Position numbers and translations under genes: made by a program
Source of the DNA: Lycium barbarum
Taxonomy: Eukaryota; Streptophyta; Magnoliopsida; Solanales; Solanaceae
Assembly (NCBI RefSeq): GCF_019175385.1
Contig: NC_083342.1
Coordinates: forward strand, 118,296,376 to 118,360,375
Reading direction: 5' to 3'
DNA: 64,000 nt
In this document: positions 12,226 through 24,500 of the stretch, piece after piece
Position numbering within the stretch: the first letter of the stretch is position 1
Layout: each line of letters opens with the position of its first letter
The notes under the pieces: model-generated
Database searches by the model: none
What the model was told of the DNA's origin: nothing
Seen by the model: only the letters and a program-made list of their open reading frames with translations

Positions 12226-15200
12226 TGTCACACCCCATTTTAACCCGGGTTAAATTTAGGAGTATGATATATTGGTGATTCCTATTTTTGTTTTGATTTT
12301 AAGGAGTCGCCACCTAATTAATTTAACGATGAATTAGGACATCTAAATGTTAACTAAGGCAAAGTTAAAACTAAACCTCCGTTAATAGTCTGCTTAACCA
12401 GTGTGATTCTAGGTAAGGGCTCTATATTATCCTAAAGGGAAGGGGTTAGGCATCCTTTAGAATCCGTTAACTTACGGTTATCCGACCAAACTTAGGTTAA
12501 TTAATTAATGGTGAAAATTTGTATGGGAGAGAATTTTGAGTGCTTACTTTAAATAAAACTTTACAAATATTGCTAAGGCTTTAAATAAGATGCTATTTTG
12601 AAAAATAAAACTTGTAAAGAACATTTTTTGCATAAAGAGAGGATTTTAAATAAAGTCCACAAAATGTTGCTAAGATTCTGAAAGAAAATATAATAATGTT
12701 GTATAAAAATAGGCTTATAAATACATATTAATTGTTTTTTCTACGATTTAAGAATATATTCAAAAGTAGCTAATAGGAATTTCTTTATCCTTTCATCATT
12801 TCTCATTAACTAATGATAACTATGCTTAGATGAAAATATGCGTGATTGATTTGAATTTGAAAGGGTTATTTATAAGAATAATACTTGAATTTACATTTAC
12901 ATATTAATGACGTTTTGAAATTTCTAGGATAGTAAGAATAAAATATGATTCTTTTAACTCGAAATATAAAATCATGCCATTTTGCAAATCAAAGAAATGA
13001 AACCACAAAAGAAGAGAATAATCTTATGGGATTAATTTGTTAGTCTTCCTTAAACTAACTACCCATTACTAGAACTAAATCCACTAATTTATTAAGATTC
13101 ATCTAAGTTAATAAAATAAGATAAGGTTAGTTATACAAAGCAAATAAAAATATACAACAATAAATAAGATAGAGGGGAAGAGAATTGGATGGATCTAGCC
13201 CATTTTAGGGCCCAACTGCTGCGGACTGTTTTGCCATTGGGCTTTAGCCCAGAATTCTTTTCTTTTTGTGTATAGGCTGCGGATGGGGCTGGACACGAGA
13301 GGATTTCGTTGGGCTTTAGCCCAATACCGAATGCGGAAAGAGGCGAATCCTTCGGACTCGCAGCAGTGGTCATGCATAAAATGAGAAGGAAAAGGATTAG
13401 TACCTGACCGGTGAATAAGTTAAACATGTAAATATGAATTCAAAAAGAAATTAATAAGTCGTGTATATTCTGGGAGTATTTGGGTATATTTCGATTTTAT
13501 ACAGCATTCAGGCATTATATACTTATGGTATAAAAAAACAGGGCCACCCTCCTACATAGGCAAGCACCACAATGTGATGTTTGTCGTACATAAATATATG
13601 CAAGACTCGGACAGATATAGTAGCGCGTAATACTCAGAATATACTTGGTATAGTGGAAAGGTATACACCGGTATACGACCTTTGTGTACGATGGGCGTAC
13701 ACTGAGGTTTTGTATACCCTGTATACTTTGACGTATGCTATACTAGAAAGAAAAATCGTAGAGGATGAACCCTCAAGAGCAAATAAAAAATGCAGAAAGA
13801 GAGAAGGAAATTTGCGAACGCCTCATGTAATCCAGACCAGAACAAACATTCCAAGGAAGCATAAGATACAGTTAGATATTCAACCAGAAAATTAACTAGA
13901 AACGCCCAGATTGCAACAGAACTGGGAGCAGACATGAAATGCCAAACAACTGCGTTCGAATAAGGCTGAACAGCGAGGAAATAGGGGAAAATTATGCAGG
14001 GATTGAAAACATGCTACAGTCAACCATATGTAAAACAACATGATTGAAGAACTGTTTGACTTATGCTATCATCTGAACACTCATACATGGTTGTTCATTT
14101 AAGACAAAATTCAGCAATAGAGCATTTATATGCTGGAAACCAACAACCTTTGAAGCAAACTATACTCATGCTCATGCCATCATTAATCTATCGCTTACAC
14201 TTTCAAAGCTATTGGCTTTAAACTCAATCAAATGCTAGAACCAAGATATACTAATGATCATCTCAACAGTAATCTAATCAAAATGATATCCTCTTTAGGA
14301 CAGACCACATACTCATTTTTGGGACAACAGTTTGGAATGGATGACACAAGGCAGATGAACCTTAGACAAATCCAGCATGAATCAAGACCATAGAAACCCT
14401 TTTTGCATTCAGAATTTAAACCAGATACCACTCCTTCGTTTGCAAAAACCAGTTTTAAGAGGAAAAATAAACAGTTGTGAGGCAAGACTAGTGAACAAAG
14501 AATGAACCAACTTAAATAAAATTGAAAGCCACGCTGACCTTTTGTCAAAATGAGATGCATTCTCCACTACTTGTTAGTAAAAGAAGAATTTATCAAGCAT
14601 AATCGTTTTTTTTTTTTAAAAGGAAGGCAAACAGTTTTCAAATTATTCTTGGACTTATCATGCAAAATGAAGAAACCAGGGTCCTTAAGCACACACAGAA
14701 GACCAAATTTGACTAAACTCCTGTTTTAAGAGGAATTAATACCCTTAAAGATTTTGAAATCAACAAATGTCCAATGAATTTTACAACTGCAGGGAAAGGA
14801 GAATTGGCAGCATTTGATGTTTTCAGCAAATTTTCAGAGGGGAAAAGGAGAGGGAAACATCAAGGATATTGTCAATCAACAGAGGAATCTGAACTAAAAA
14901 TGAGTTTGAGACACCATCATAAAGGATCTGCTGAGCCAACACAGCAATAGAATCCCATACTGTCTAAATAAAGCTAAACACAGCAGTAGCTAAAATGGCT
15001 AAACCCCAGCAGTTCAGACAAACTAAAAATGAGCAGGTGCTAGTAGAGGAAGGTGGACTGAACAGGGAGAACATCCTTAAAGGAAATCTCATTCTACAAA
15101 ACTCATGCTCAATGCATACATTGTCCAGAACTAATAGAGATTTAACTTACATACGAGGTGTGTGAAGGTTGTTACCACTTCCTAGTTCATTTTATTCGAC

Positions 15201-17541
15201 TGATCATTAAAGAAAACTGCACAAATCTTCATTTGTGGACTCTTATTTCAATATCAGGATTTCATGTTTTTAACTGATAAGCTAATGCATCTCTTAAGAT
15301 GAGATATAGATAAACAGCAATAGCAGCTATAAACGAGGTAAAAGAAAGGAATATGCAGTTGCTAAGGACAAGCAAAGGGAAATCAGGTTGGCAACCAACT
15401 CAAAACATTAATGTAGAGTCAAGTGGAATATTTCCATACAATAAGGGCATAGAGGAAACATTTCAAAATGGAAGATACAACAACAGACTGGTCAAGGAGT
15501 TGGCACCATTATGGGTATTGCAGCCATGGCTGTAAGTTCTAGAGGAGCATGGAAGGTAATGAAAGAGTCAACTCCAAATATAAGATGGCATGGTCAAAAA
15601 CAGGTAGCAGGATCTTCAAAGGATCAAATCCCATTATCCAACTAAGGCATACAAGTCGCAAGGTGAGTTGATTTAAGCATCACTAATGTGTGCCTATGAT
15701 CACTGGACATTTTAGCACAAACAAGAAGAGCTGAACTATCACACATTTAAAATGGAACTCAGAACCACCATGTACTGCACCTAGTCATTTCTACTACTTG
15801 AATTCATGTGAAACTAATCCAAATCATAAACAGAGCATGCTTTGAACAAATCGACCCAGTTTAATCCATGCAATCGTCAACAAACAACAACTTAACAACA
15901 ATAACTAAAGCTAAAACAGACCCATTAATACTAATCGTAGACTAATCTAACGACTACCACCAGATATCAAACATGTGAACGTGAAACACCAAATTAAAGG
16001 CAATATACTAAAATGCTACTAATTGATAATGAAGATATATGGCCTGCTTACACAAGAAAATTGATTAAACCAAACCCAAGTTGATCTAAAAAAAAAACTA
16101 ACACTGAATATATATGAACTACTAAATCAAGCATAGACGTGCTAATAAATAACTAACACATAGCAAGATTAAAACTCAAAAATAAACAAAACCAATATGA
16201 ACTCATAACACATAAGCAAAAACTAAACTAAATACACAGAAGATACTAAGAACGCTAAAAAAAATTGAAATAAATACAAGGAAAAAGCTTTACCTTTTGT
16301 GTGTGCAGTGAACTGAGGCGAGGGTTTCGATATCTACCTCGAATACTTTGAAATTCGAACTTGCGTATGCTCGGATTTGCAACAACACAAAGCGAATAAA
16401 AGCAGAAAAACAAAACAAATGTTCTAGAATTTTGACTAGATAGTTCGAGACTATGATTTACTAAAGCAACTATTTTTTTTACGGAGATTTTGAGGCGGCT
16501 AATGAACTAGTATTACTGGTGATTTTACCACTGAAAAATAAACTTGTTTCTTGCTTTAAGGGGTTTTGGGGGTTCCAGGAACTGTCCCCTGAGCGATTCA
16601 ACTCGTCCCCTTTTATAGGGGTTTGCTTTGTGCTTGAGGAAATAGAGAGAAGGAGGAGCGGTGGAAACAGACGCTCTGGTGGGGTTGAGATGAAAAGGAA
16701 GCGGCGGTGGTGGGGTCGGATGCGGCGTGGTGGGGTGACGATGAAAAGGAAGCGGCGATGGTGGGGACAGGGGTAAGTGGGGAGGAGCGGGGTGCGAGGA
16801 AGAGGGAGAAGGGAGGAGGAAAGGGAAAGGGAGAGACGAAGAGCGTGGGAGTAGGGTAGCGGTGTGCAGGCGGCGGTGGTGGGGCGAAGAGCGTGGTGGG
16901 GTAGCGGTGTGGGGGTCGTCGGCGAGGTGGGGACGAGGAGCGTGGGAGTGGGGACGAGGAGCGTGGGAGTGGGAGCGGAAGAGAAAGGAAGAGAGGGAGG
17001 GGGTGAGCGGCGGAGGTGATAAAGGAGAGAGAGAGAGAGAGAGAGTGCCGAAGGAGGCGGAAAAAGAAAGGAGAGAGATAGGATTTAGGGTTAAAGAAAA
17101 TAAGGGATGGGCTGGACCGGGTCGGGTTAAAAATGGGCTGGTTTGGCTAAAATATAGGCTGGGCAAAATTAAAAGAGTGGGCTGGTCCGAAAATGTTGGT
17201 TAATTATTTGGGCTGGGGTGAACTAAATGATGTCAAATAAATCAAAATGTGGACTGGTTTTGTGAATTGACCGGAAAATAGTATGAGTTGATTGGCTACT
17301 ACATTTAAATAAAAGACCTATTTAATAACTTGTGTTAAAATATTACTTAATATAAAATATGCAATTATTAGTGCTCAGATAAAAAATGGCGTTGTAATAG
17401 CCGTGCAATAATATTTCGAAAATCTACAGTAAATAAACACTATTATTTAATTATGCAAAAAACATAAATGCGATGCGTGTGCGTAAGCTGGTAAAAAATG
17501 CTAAAAAAATGATAAAATTGTGAATTATAATAATAGTAATA

Positions 17542-17627
<86 letters not shown>

Positions 17628-17792
17628 CAACAACAACAATAGTAACTGCAATAGAATAATAAAGTGCCGGTATTGATGAGAAGCTGATAATTTAGTAAAA
17701 AATGACTATATATATATTTTAATTTTTCTAAAAATATTAGAGGCGTAAATAGGTATTTTGGAGGAGAGGCGGGACAAAATTGGGTGTCAACA
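12226..17792 (-). repeat. Ogre-like 3' LTR (element sense)
   Basis: 5567 bp, nearly identical to 26049-31606. It contains the AAT microsatellite near 17542, a G-rich low-complexity block at 16630-17060 and a TATA box on the minus strand at about 16611-16620. The ORFs in it (13131-13427, 13581-13895, 14258-14560, 16525-17166 and others) all recur at the same offsets in the other LTR and resemble no known protein. Confidence 0.95.
17542..17638. repeat. (AAT)n/(AAC)n microsatellite in LTR
   Basis: An uninterrupted run of AAT units followed by a few AAC units. The matching tract in the other LTR (31364-31453) is shorter, which accounts for most of the LTR length difference. It creates a spurious poly-leucine ORF on the minus strand. 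Confidence 0.95.
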
Positions 17793-17810
17793 ACTTGTCC
17801 CTCTTTGCCC
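17793..17810 (-). other. Ogre-like polypurine tract
   Basis: On the minus strand GGCAAAGAGGGACAAGT lies directly before the 3' LTR start TGTTGACACCC. A purine-rich tract here primes plus-strand DNA synthesis in LTR elements. Confidence 0.8.
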
Positions 17811-18469
17811 GGTAATGATGAAAAGAGTTGTCGGGCAAAGACGTTGACTCAGTAGCCTATTTTGTCCCGGCTAAAGGGAACTTGAGAGGATTATGACCAA
17901 ACTCCGGGCTCTGAGTTGCCTACATATCTCGGGCTGTACGAGAATCAGGTCGAGTGTAGTTCTGGGACAATTATGACATCTGAATGACTAATGAACCCCG
18001 ATTGGCGCGAAGCTTGCAAAATATTGTCCCAGTGTTGAATTATGATAACACTGGGTATTATGATAGAAACTTGAGAATTCTTGAAAATTGAATTGCTGGA
18101 ATGCAAGAGAATACTTGTAATTAGAGACGAGTGTTCGAGGTAGATCTTTGACCCGTGTCGGGAAGTCTGATTATCCTTCCCGACAAATTGCCCCAGTTCG
18201 CTGCTGAAGAAAAAGTTCCACGAGTTGATGTGTGATGCCAACTTTGATATTGTCAAAAGCCACAAGCTAAAAACAATTGTTAGCAATAAAGAAATAATAT
18301 GTGTAAATAAGACAGGGTTGGAAAAGTTTACACTTGTAACCCATGTTTCGAAAGTTGAATCCACAATATACTTTGGAGATGAATTAAATTTACGGCTTCC
18401 AATTGAGTCGACATTGAGATCCACTTTAACGAGAGCTAAATCCAAAATTGAATTTTAAATACCCCTAAA

Positions 18470-19482
18470 TTGAATTTGAAAATACCCGCATTCTGAGGTG
18501 GGTGCCTGAACTGAAATATAAGATACCTGCATTCGGAGGTGGGTGCCTGAACTGAAATATAAAATACCCGCATTCTGAGGTGGGTGCCTGAACTGAAATA
18601 TAAAATACCCGCATTCGGAGGTGGGTGCCTGAACTAAAATATAAAATACCTGCATTCGGAGGTGGGCGCCTGAACTGAAATATAAAATACCCGCATTCGG
18701 AGGTGGGTGCCTGAACTGAAATATAAAATACCCGCATTCGGAGGTGGGTGCCTGCATTCGGAGGTGGGTGCCTGAACTGATATATAAAATACCCGCATTC
18801 GGAGGTGGGCGCCTGAACTGAAATATAGAATACCCGCATTCGGAGGTGGGCGCCTGAACTGAAATATAAAATACCCGCATTCGGAGGTGGGCGCCTGAAC
18901 TGAAATATAAAATACCCGCATTCGGAGGTGGGCGCCTGAACTGAAATATAAAATACCCGCATTCGGAGGTGGGTGCCTGAACTGAAATATAAAATACCCG
19001 CATTCGGAGGTGGTTGCCTGAACCGAAATATAAGATACCCGCATTCGGAGGTGGGCGCCTGAACTGAAATATAAGATACCCGCATTCGGAGGTGGGCGCC
19101 TGAACTGAAATATAAGATACCCGCATTCGGAGGTGGGCGCCTGAACTGAAATATAAGATACCCGCATTCGGAGGTGGGCGCCTGAACTGAAATATAAAAT
19201 ACCCGCATTCGGAGGTGGGCGCCTGAACTGAAATGTAAGATACCCGCATTCGGAGGTGGGCGCCTGAACTGAAATATAAAATACCCGCATTCGGAGGTGG
19301 GCGCCTGAACTGAAATATAAAATACCCGCATTCGGAGGTGGGCGCCTGAACTGAAATATAAAATACCCGCATTCGGAGGTGGGTGCCTGAACTGAAATAT
19401 AAAATACCCGCATTCGGAGGTGGGTGCCTGAACTTTGAATATAAAATACCCGCATTCGGAGGTGGGCACCTGAACTGAAATG
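18470..19482 (-). repeat. 41-bp minisatellite array (about 24 units)
   Basis: Tandem units on the plus strand read ACCCGCATTCGGAGGTGGGC followed by GCCTGAACTGAAATATAAAAT, 41 bp in all. They vary mainly at GGGCGCC/GGGTGCC and AAAAT/AAGAT, with one short unit near 18735-18765. The array lies in the 3' untranslated part of the Ogre-like element. The unit lacks stops in all three minus frames and 41 is not divisible by 3, so three overlapping repetitive ORFs of 363-397 codons appear; I do not regard them as genes. There are no unique spacers, so it is not CRISPR-like. Confidence 0.95.
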
Positions 19483-20231
19483 TAAATCCATGTCCACTTC
19501 CACGATACAAAAATGTAAATCCACATCCACTTCCACAGTGCAGAAAAATAAATCCTCGTCCACTTCCACAGTGCAAAAAATATAAATCCACGTCCGCATT
19601 TCACGGTACAAAAATGTAAATCCACATCTACTTCCACAGTGTAGAAAAATAAATCCACGTCCGCATTTCACGGTACAAAAATGTAAATCCACATCCACTT
19701 CCACAGTGTAGAAAAATAAATCCACATCCGCATTTCACGGTACAAAAATGTAAATCCACATCCACTTCCACAGTGTAGAAAAATAAATCCACGTCCGCAT
19801 TTCACGGTACAAAAATGTAAATCCACATCCACTTCCACAGTGCAGAAAAATAAATCCACGTCCACTTCCACAGTGCAAAAAATATAAATCCACGTCCGCA
19901 TTTCGCGGTACAAAAAATGTAAATCCACATCCACTTCCACAGTGCAGAAAAATAAATCCACGTCCACTTCCACAGTGCAAAAATATAAATCCACGTCCGC
20001 ATTTTACGGTACAAAAAATGTAAATCCACATCCACTTCCACAGTGCAGAAAAATAAATCCACGTCCGCATTTCATGGTACAAAAATGTAAATCCACATCC
20101 ACTTCCACAGTTCAGAAAAATAAATCCACGTCCACTTCCACAGTGCAAAAAATATAAATCCACGTCCGCATTTCGCGGTACAAAAAATGTAAATCCACAT
20201 CCACTTCCACAGTGCAGAAAAAATAAATCCA
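19483..20231 (-). repeat. Composite 33/34-bp tandem array
   Basis: Two related monomers are mixed: one of 33 bp with AAATCCACATCCACTTCCAC then AGTGCAGAAAAAT, and one of about 34 bp with AAATCCACGTCCGCATTTCA then CGGTACAAAAATGT. They often alternate, giving a higher-order period near 67 bp, with some runs of the first type. The array adjoins the 41-bp array but has a different sequence. Spurious ORFs of 64-193 codons on both strands come from it. Confidence 0.92.
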
Positions 20232-21584
20232 CGATTATGTGCACTTGATCCATCGAGAAATGCCACGAGCTAAAACAACTGTTAGTGGTGAGAATATGTA
20301 AATAGCTGGGTTTCAAAGAATTACGCTCGCAGTCCCTGGTTGGGAAGATAAATTCATGTCCACTGTTGCGATCAAAATTTCATGAAGAGTGGAACAACGT
20401 CCATCGTTTAGCGCAGGCTGACTTTACATCCACATTGAAGAATATTTGCCTTTTGAAGAAAGCTAACTCTTTGATCACGTGCATAATTAAAATTTTAAGA
20501 AGAGTCAAATATGCACCACATTCATATTAATGAACCTGTCTCATCAAAGAAAAATTGTGAGTTTAAAAGAAAATTGGTTGGCTTGTGCAGGTCGGGGAAC
20601 TTGGCCTTTGAATTGATCCTTGTTTCGATCGCGTTCACGTTCTTTGATGCCTCATTCCATATTTTGCCTTGCCGGGGAGTTTCAGTTATAAAAAGTGTAT
20701 TTTGAAAATAAAAGCAATGAGATTTGAATGACTTTGAAAGGAAATACTTAGTGGCTCTAATCTGTAAAATGATTAGGAAGACTCGATTTTTTTTTGAATT
20801 TATTCGCATTTTAGAAATATGGATGGACTTTTATTTAAAATGGTTAAACATTTAAGACCACTTTTATGCTACTTCTAAAAATTTGTCCCAGTTTCAGTCC
20901 TGGAGACGCTTGATTCTGGACAATTGAAAAGTAAGAACTTATAATGAAAGTTTTTTTAAAGTGATTTTGACCGACTTCAAAATTTTGTCCCAGTTTCAAG
21001 TCTTGGAGGCACTTGGTTCTAAACAATCGAAAAGTGAGAAAGTTGTAATGAATATTTTTGAAAGTGATTTGACCGATTTCAAAAAATTTGTCCCAGTTTC
21101 AAGATACTAAGACACATGAATTTAAACAGTGGGAAGACCAAAGTCTTTGTATAAAAATCCTTATATATTTTATAGGAACTAAAATGTTTTGGACAATCCG
21201 AAGATATTAAAAAATTTAAAAATAGAAGGGCCGAACCCGCCTCGGGTTGCCTACGTATCCCAAAGGAATCAGGCCAGACGTAGTTCGTGACCATAAACAA
21301 AGATACTGAAATGATTTTAAAAGAGTGGCCGAACCCGATGTGGGCTGCCTACGTATCCAACAGGAAGTCAGGCCAAACGTAGTTCGTTACAAACAAATGA
21401 CAAAGTCTTAAAAAAAAAGGTCGTAACAAAACTTAGAGGCAACACAACAAAAGGAACTAAATGTTCTAGTTGATGCCTCCGGCCTACTACAAAAAGGAAA
21501 TTTAAACTTAAAATACTGAAACTCCCGGCGGACCGGGGCTAAGATAAAAGTTCAATTCTGCAACTCAGGTCCTGGCTCAACAGC
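20232..21584 (-). other. Ogre-like 3' untranslated region
   Basis: No RT or integrase motif is seen. Three diverged repeats of about 103 bp, each starting AAATTTGTCCCAGTTTCA, begin near 20878, 20981 and 21084. A second motif, GCCTACGTATCC followed by CAGGCCA and ACGTAGTTCGT, occurs near 21248-21285 and 21347-21387, and a diverged form near 17920-17955. The pol domains of a full Ogre would lie in this interval. Confidence 0.6.
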
Positions 21585-24500
21585 CTATAAAGTCAATATT
21601 TCAGCAAAGTCTTTGATTATCACAGCATGATCATCTTCATCTTCCACGAACAGGTTCTTGATTCCCTCCACGATATCATCATAGGCAACCTCAATAATTA
21701 GATCTGAAGGTTTTGAGAAAGTTTGATCAATGGTAGGAATAGGTTTTGGCAATGGAACCTCTTTCTTTTTATTCTTTCGTGCTTTCTTCACTTCTTCCTC
21801 AGTTGGCTCATATCCCAAACCGAATGTAAACTGTTGCGTAGGGAGAACGACTGGCTCAACCCGCCCATTTAATGTCTTCCCTAGCCCAAATCCAGGTTGG
21901 TACCCATTTCTCAGCATTTCTTTTGCAACCATAATCGCGGCGCATGACCTTTTAAACTCTTGAGTTTGACAGACTTCACCCACTTTAATGACATTCACAA
22001 CCTCCCAAGCGTGGTAAGCTGCTCCGTCGAACCCTCCTTCTGCCTCGATGAATGGGATGGATTGCTCTCGATAGAAAGACGTATCCCCTTCTCCATGTAT
22101 ACATATTTGTTGCTGATCCCACTCGAATTTGACAGTTTGGTGCAAAGTAGATGGTACAGCCCCAGCCAGATGTATCCATGGTCTTCCTAACAGCATGTTG
22201 TATGTCGTGGAAATATCCAGTACTTGAAAATCCATAATGAATTCAACAGGACCAATCAACACTTTCAACTCTATTTCTCCAATAGGGCGCCTTTGAGCCC
22301 CATCAAATGCTCGAATATTCACATCACTTGTCTTGAGCTCACTAACATTATATCCGATCTTCTTCAGACTTGTTAATGGACAGATGTTAAGTCCAGAACC
22401 CCCATCAATCAACACTTTAGCCACAAACATGTTACGACACTTGACAGTTATATAGAGCGCTTTGTTATGCATGCATCCTTCTGGCGGCAGTTCTTCATTA
22501 TCGAAACTGATTCGATGACTGTCAAGCACGCGCTCGATCATCCCAGCTAGCGCCTCACTAGTTGTTTCACTTGGAACATATGCTTCATTCAAAATCCTCA
22601 ACAGTGCATTTCTGTGCATATCTGAACTCAAAAGCAAAGAGAGAATAGGAATTTGAGCATTGGTCTTTTTCAACTGATCCACAACTGAGTACTCACTAGC
22701 TTTAATTTTCCTCAGAAATTCTTCTGCTTCGAATTCAGTCACGACCCTTTTGGGAGGTACGTTGGTTTCCTTAAGTTGCCCCAATCTAACTAGTTCTTCT
22801 GGAGAATAGCACCTCCCAGACCTTGTCATTCCTGACGTCTTAACCTTGTCAGTGATCGTGTCCTTTCCTTGACACTCCATCACAGTTTGTTGATAATTCC
22901 ATGGTACGGCTTTTGTATCGAGCACTGGCAACTGATTTGGTGCTCGAACTACTTCCACAGGTATTGATGAAGCTCCTAATATCTCGACAAGCACACAACC
23001 CCTTATCACTACAGCCGGAGAAGCAACGGCTACAAAATCATGATCCTCCACACGATCCACAGGCACTATAAATTCGGCTGGGTCGTCAACATTTTCATCT
23101 ATTCCAATCATATTTATCGTGGCCCCATCATGGGTCGGGAGTGGATTGTTAACCACATTTGGTGTTGGTGGTTTGACCGTGATCTGTTTTGCTTCAATAA
23201 GATCCTCAACCTTATGCTTCAATGCGTAACAACGATCAGTGGAATGGCCTTTTACCCCCGAATGATATGCACATGTTTTAGTGGGATCAAAGCTTCTGGG
23301 TAATGGATCTGGAATTCTACCTTCCACAGGATATACTAAGCCTGAAGCTTGCAGTCTTTCAAAAACAACGCTCAGTGGCTCTCCTAATGGTGTGAAATGG
23401 CGAAACGGTTTATTTGGGCGAGGTGCGGATGCATTGTTTGGATGATGAGTTTGTGATGGTGGAGTTGGATATGTTGGTGGTCGTGGAGCTCGATATGCTG
23501 GTTGTGTGTTGTAAACAGGGTAGGATATTTGTGGTGATTGAGGTTGGTAAGATGACAAAGCTTGGTCGTAGGGATGTGGAGAATATTGGAAATATTGTGA
23601 GTGGTGAGCGTTAGGCTGGTATCGCGGGGGTTGTTGATGGTGGTATGATGTGTTTCCCAAAGCCATTACCGATGCTGCTTCTTTCTCTTTTTTCTTTCCG
23701 TTCCCGAGAGTACCTGTTTGTATGGCCCTACTAGTAGACTGTAAAGCCGCAAGACTTGTTATTCTCCCTGTCTTAATGCCATCTTCAATCATGTCCCCGG
23801 CTTTGATCACCTCTGCAAAAGTTTTTCCACCCATTGTCACCAAACGTTCATAGTATTCCGGCTCTAGCGCTTGAATGAAGAAAGTAACCATTTCTGTCTC
23901 CTCCATGGGTGGGTGTACTCTAGATGCTTCTTCCCTCCACCGTATAGCATATTCTCGAAATGATTCGGTGAACTTCTTCTTCAACTTTGTAATTGAGATT
24001 CTGTCCGGAGCGATCTCAACATGAAACTTGTAGTGATCCACAAAAGCATTTGCCAAATCATCCCAAGTACGCCATTTGGTTGTATCTTGCTTAGAATACC
24101 ACTCCAAGGCCTTTCCACTCAAACTCTGATTGAATAGTTTGACTCTTATCCCTTCATTCTTCCCCACACCAATCAACTTTTCACAATAGACCTTCAAATG
24201 GAAGAAAGGGTTCCCCGACCCATCAAACTTCTCAAATTTTGGAATCTTGTAACCTGGTGGCAATTCTACCTCAGGAAATGCACATAATTCTTCATATCTC
24301 ACGCTTTGGTTACTACCAAGTCCACGCAAACTTCTCATGGCATCCTCCAAACTTTTGAGCTTTCTATTTATCATTTCATCATTAATTGACCGTGCCTCAT
24401 TTTCAACTTCGACATAATGATCAACATCTGTGCGACATTGTCCCTGGATTTGTGTCATGGGTGGAGCTGTGGTATAAGTATATACTGGCGGAACTTGATG

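Noticed and set aside
13131..14560. ORFs repeated at 26954-28383
   Set aside because: Present twice only because the LTRs are duplicated; no protein family features.
16525..17166. 213-codon proline/histidine-rich ORF on the minus strand
   Set aside because: Low-complexity GC-rich part of the Ogre-like LTR; the copy at 30435-30986 has a different frame because of small changes, so the coding sense is not conserved.
17451..17651. Poly-leucine ORF
   Set aside because: Translation of the (AAT)n microsatellite on the minus strand.
18455..19725. Three overlapping repetitive ORFs of 363-397 codons
   Set aside because: By-product of a 41-bp tandem repeat lacking stops in all minus frames.
18470..20231. 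Possible CRISPR-like array
   Set aside because: Repeats are directly adjacent without unique spacers and lie in a plant retrotransposon.
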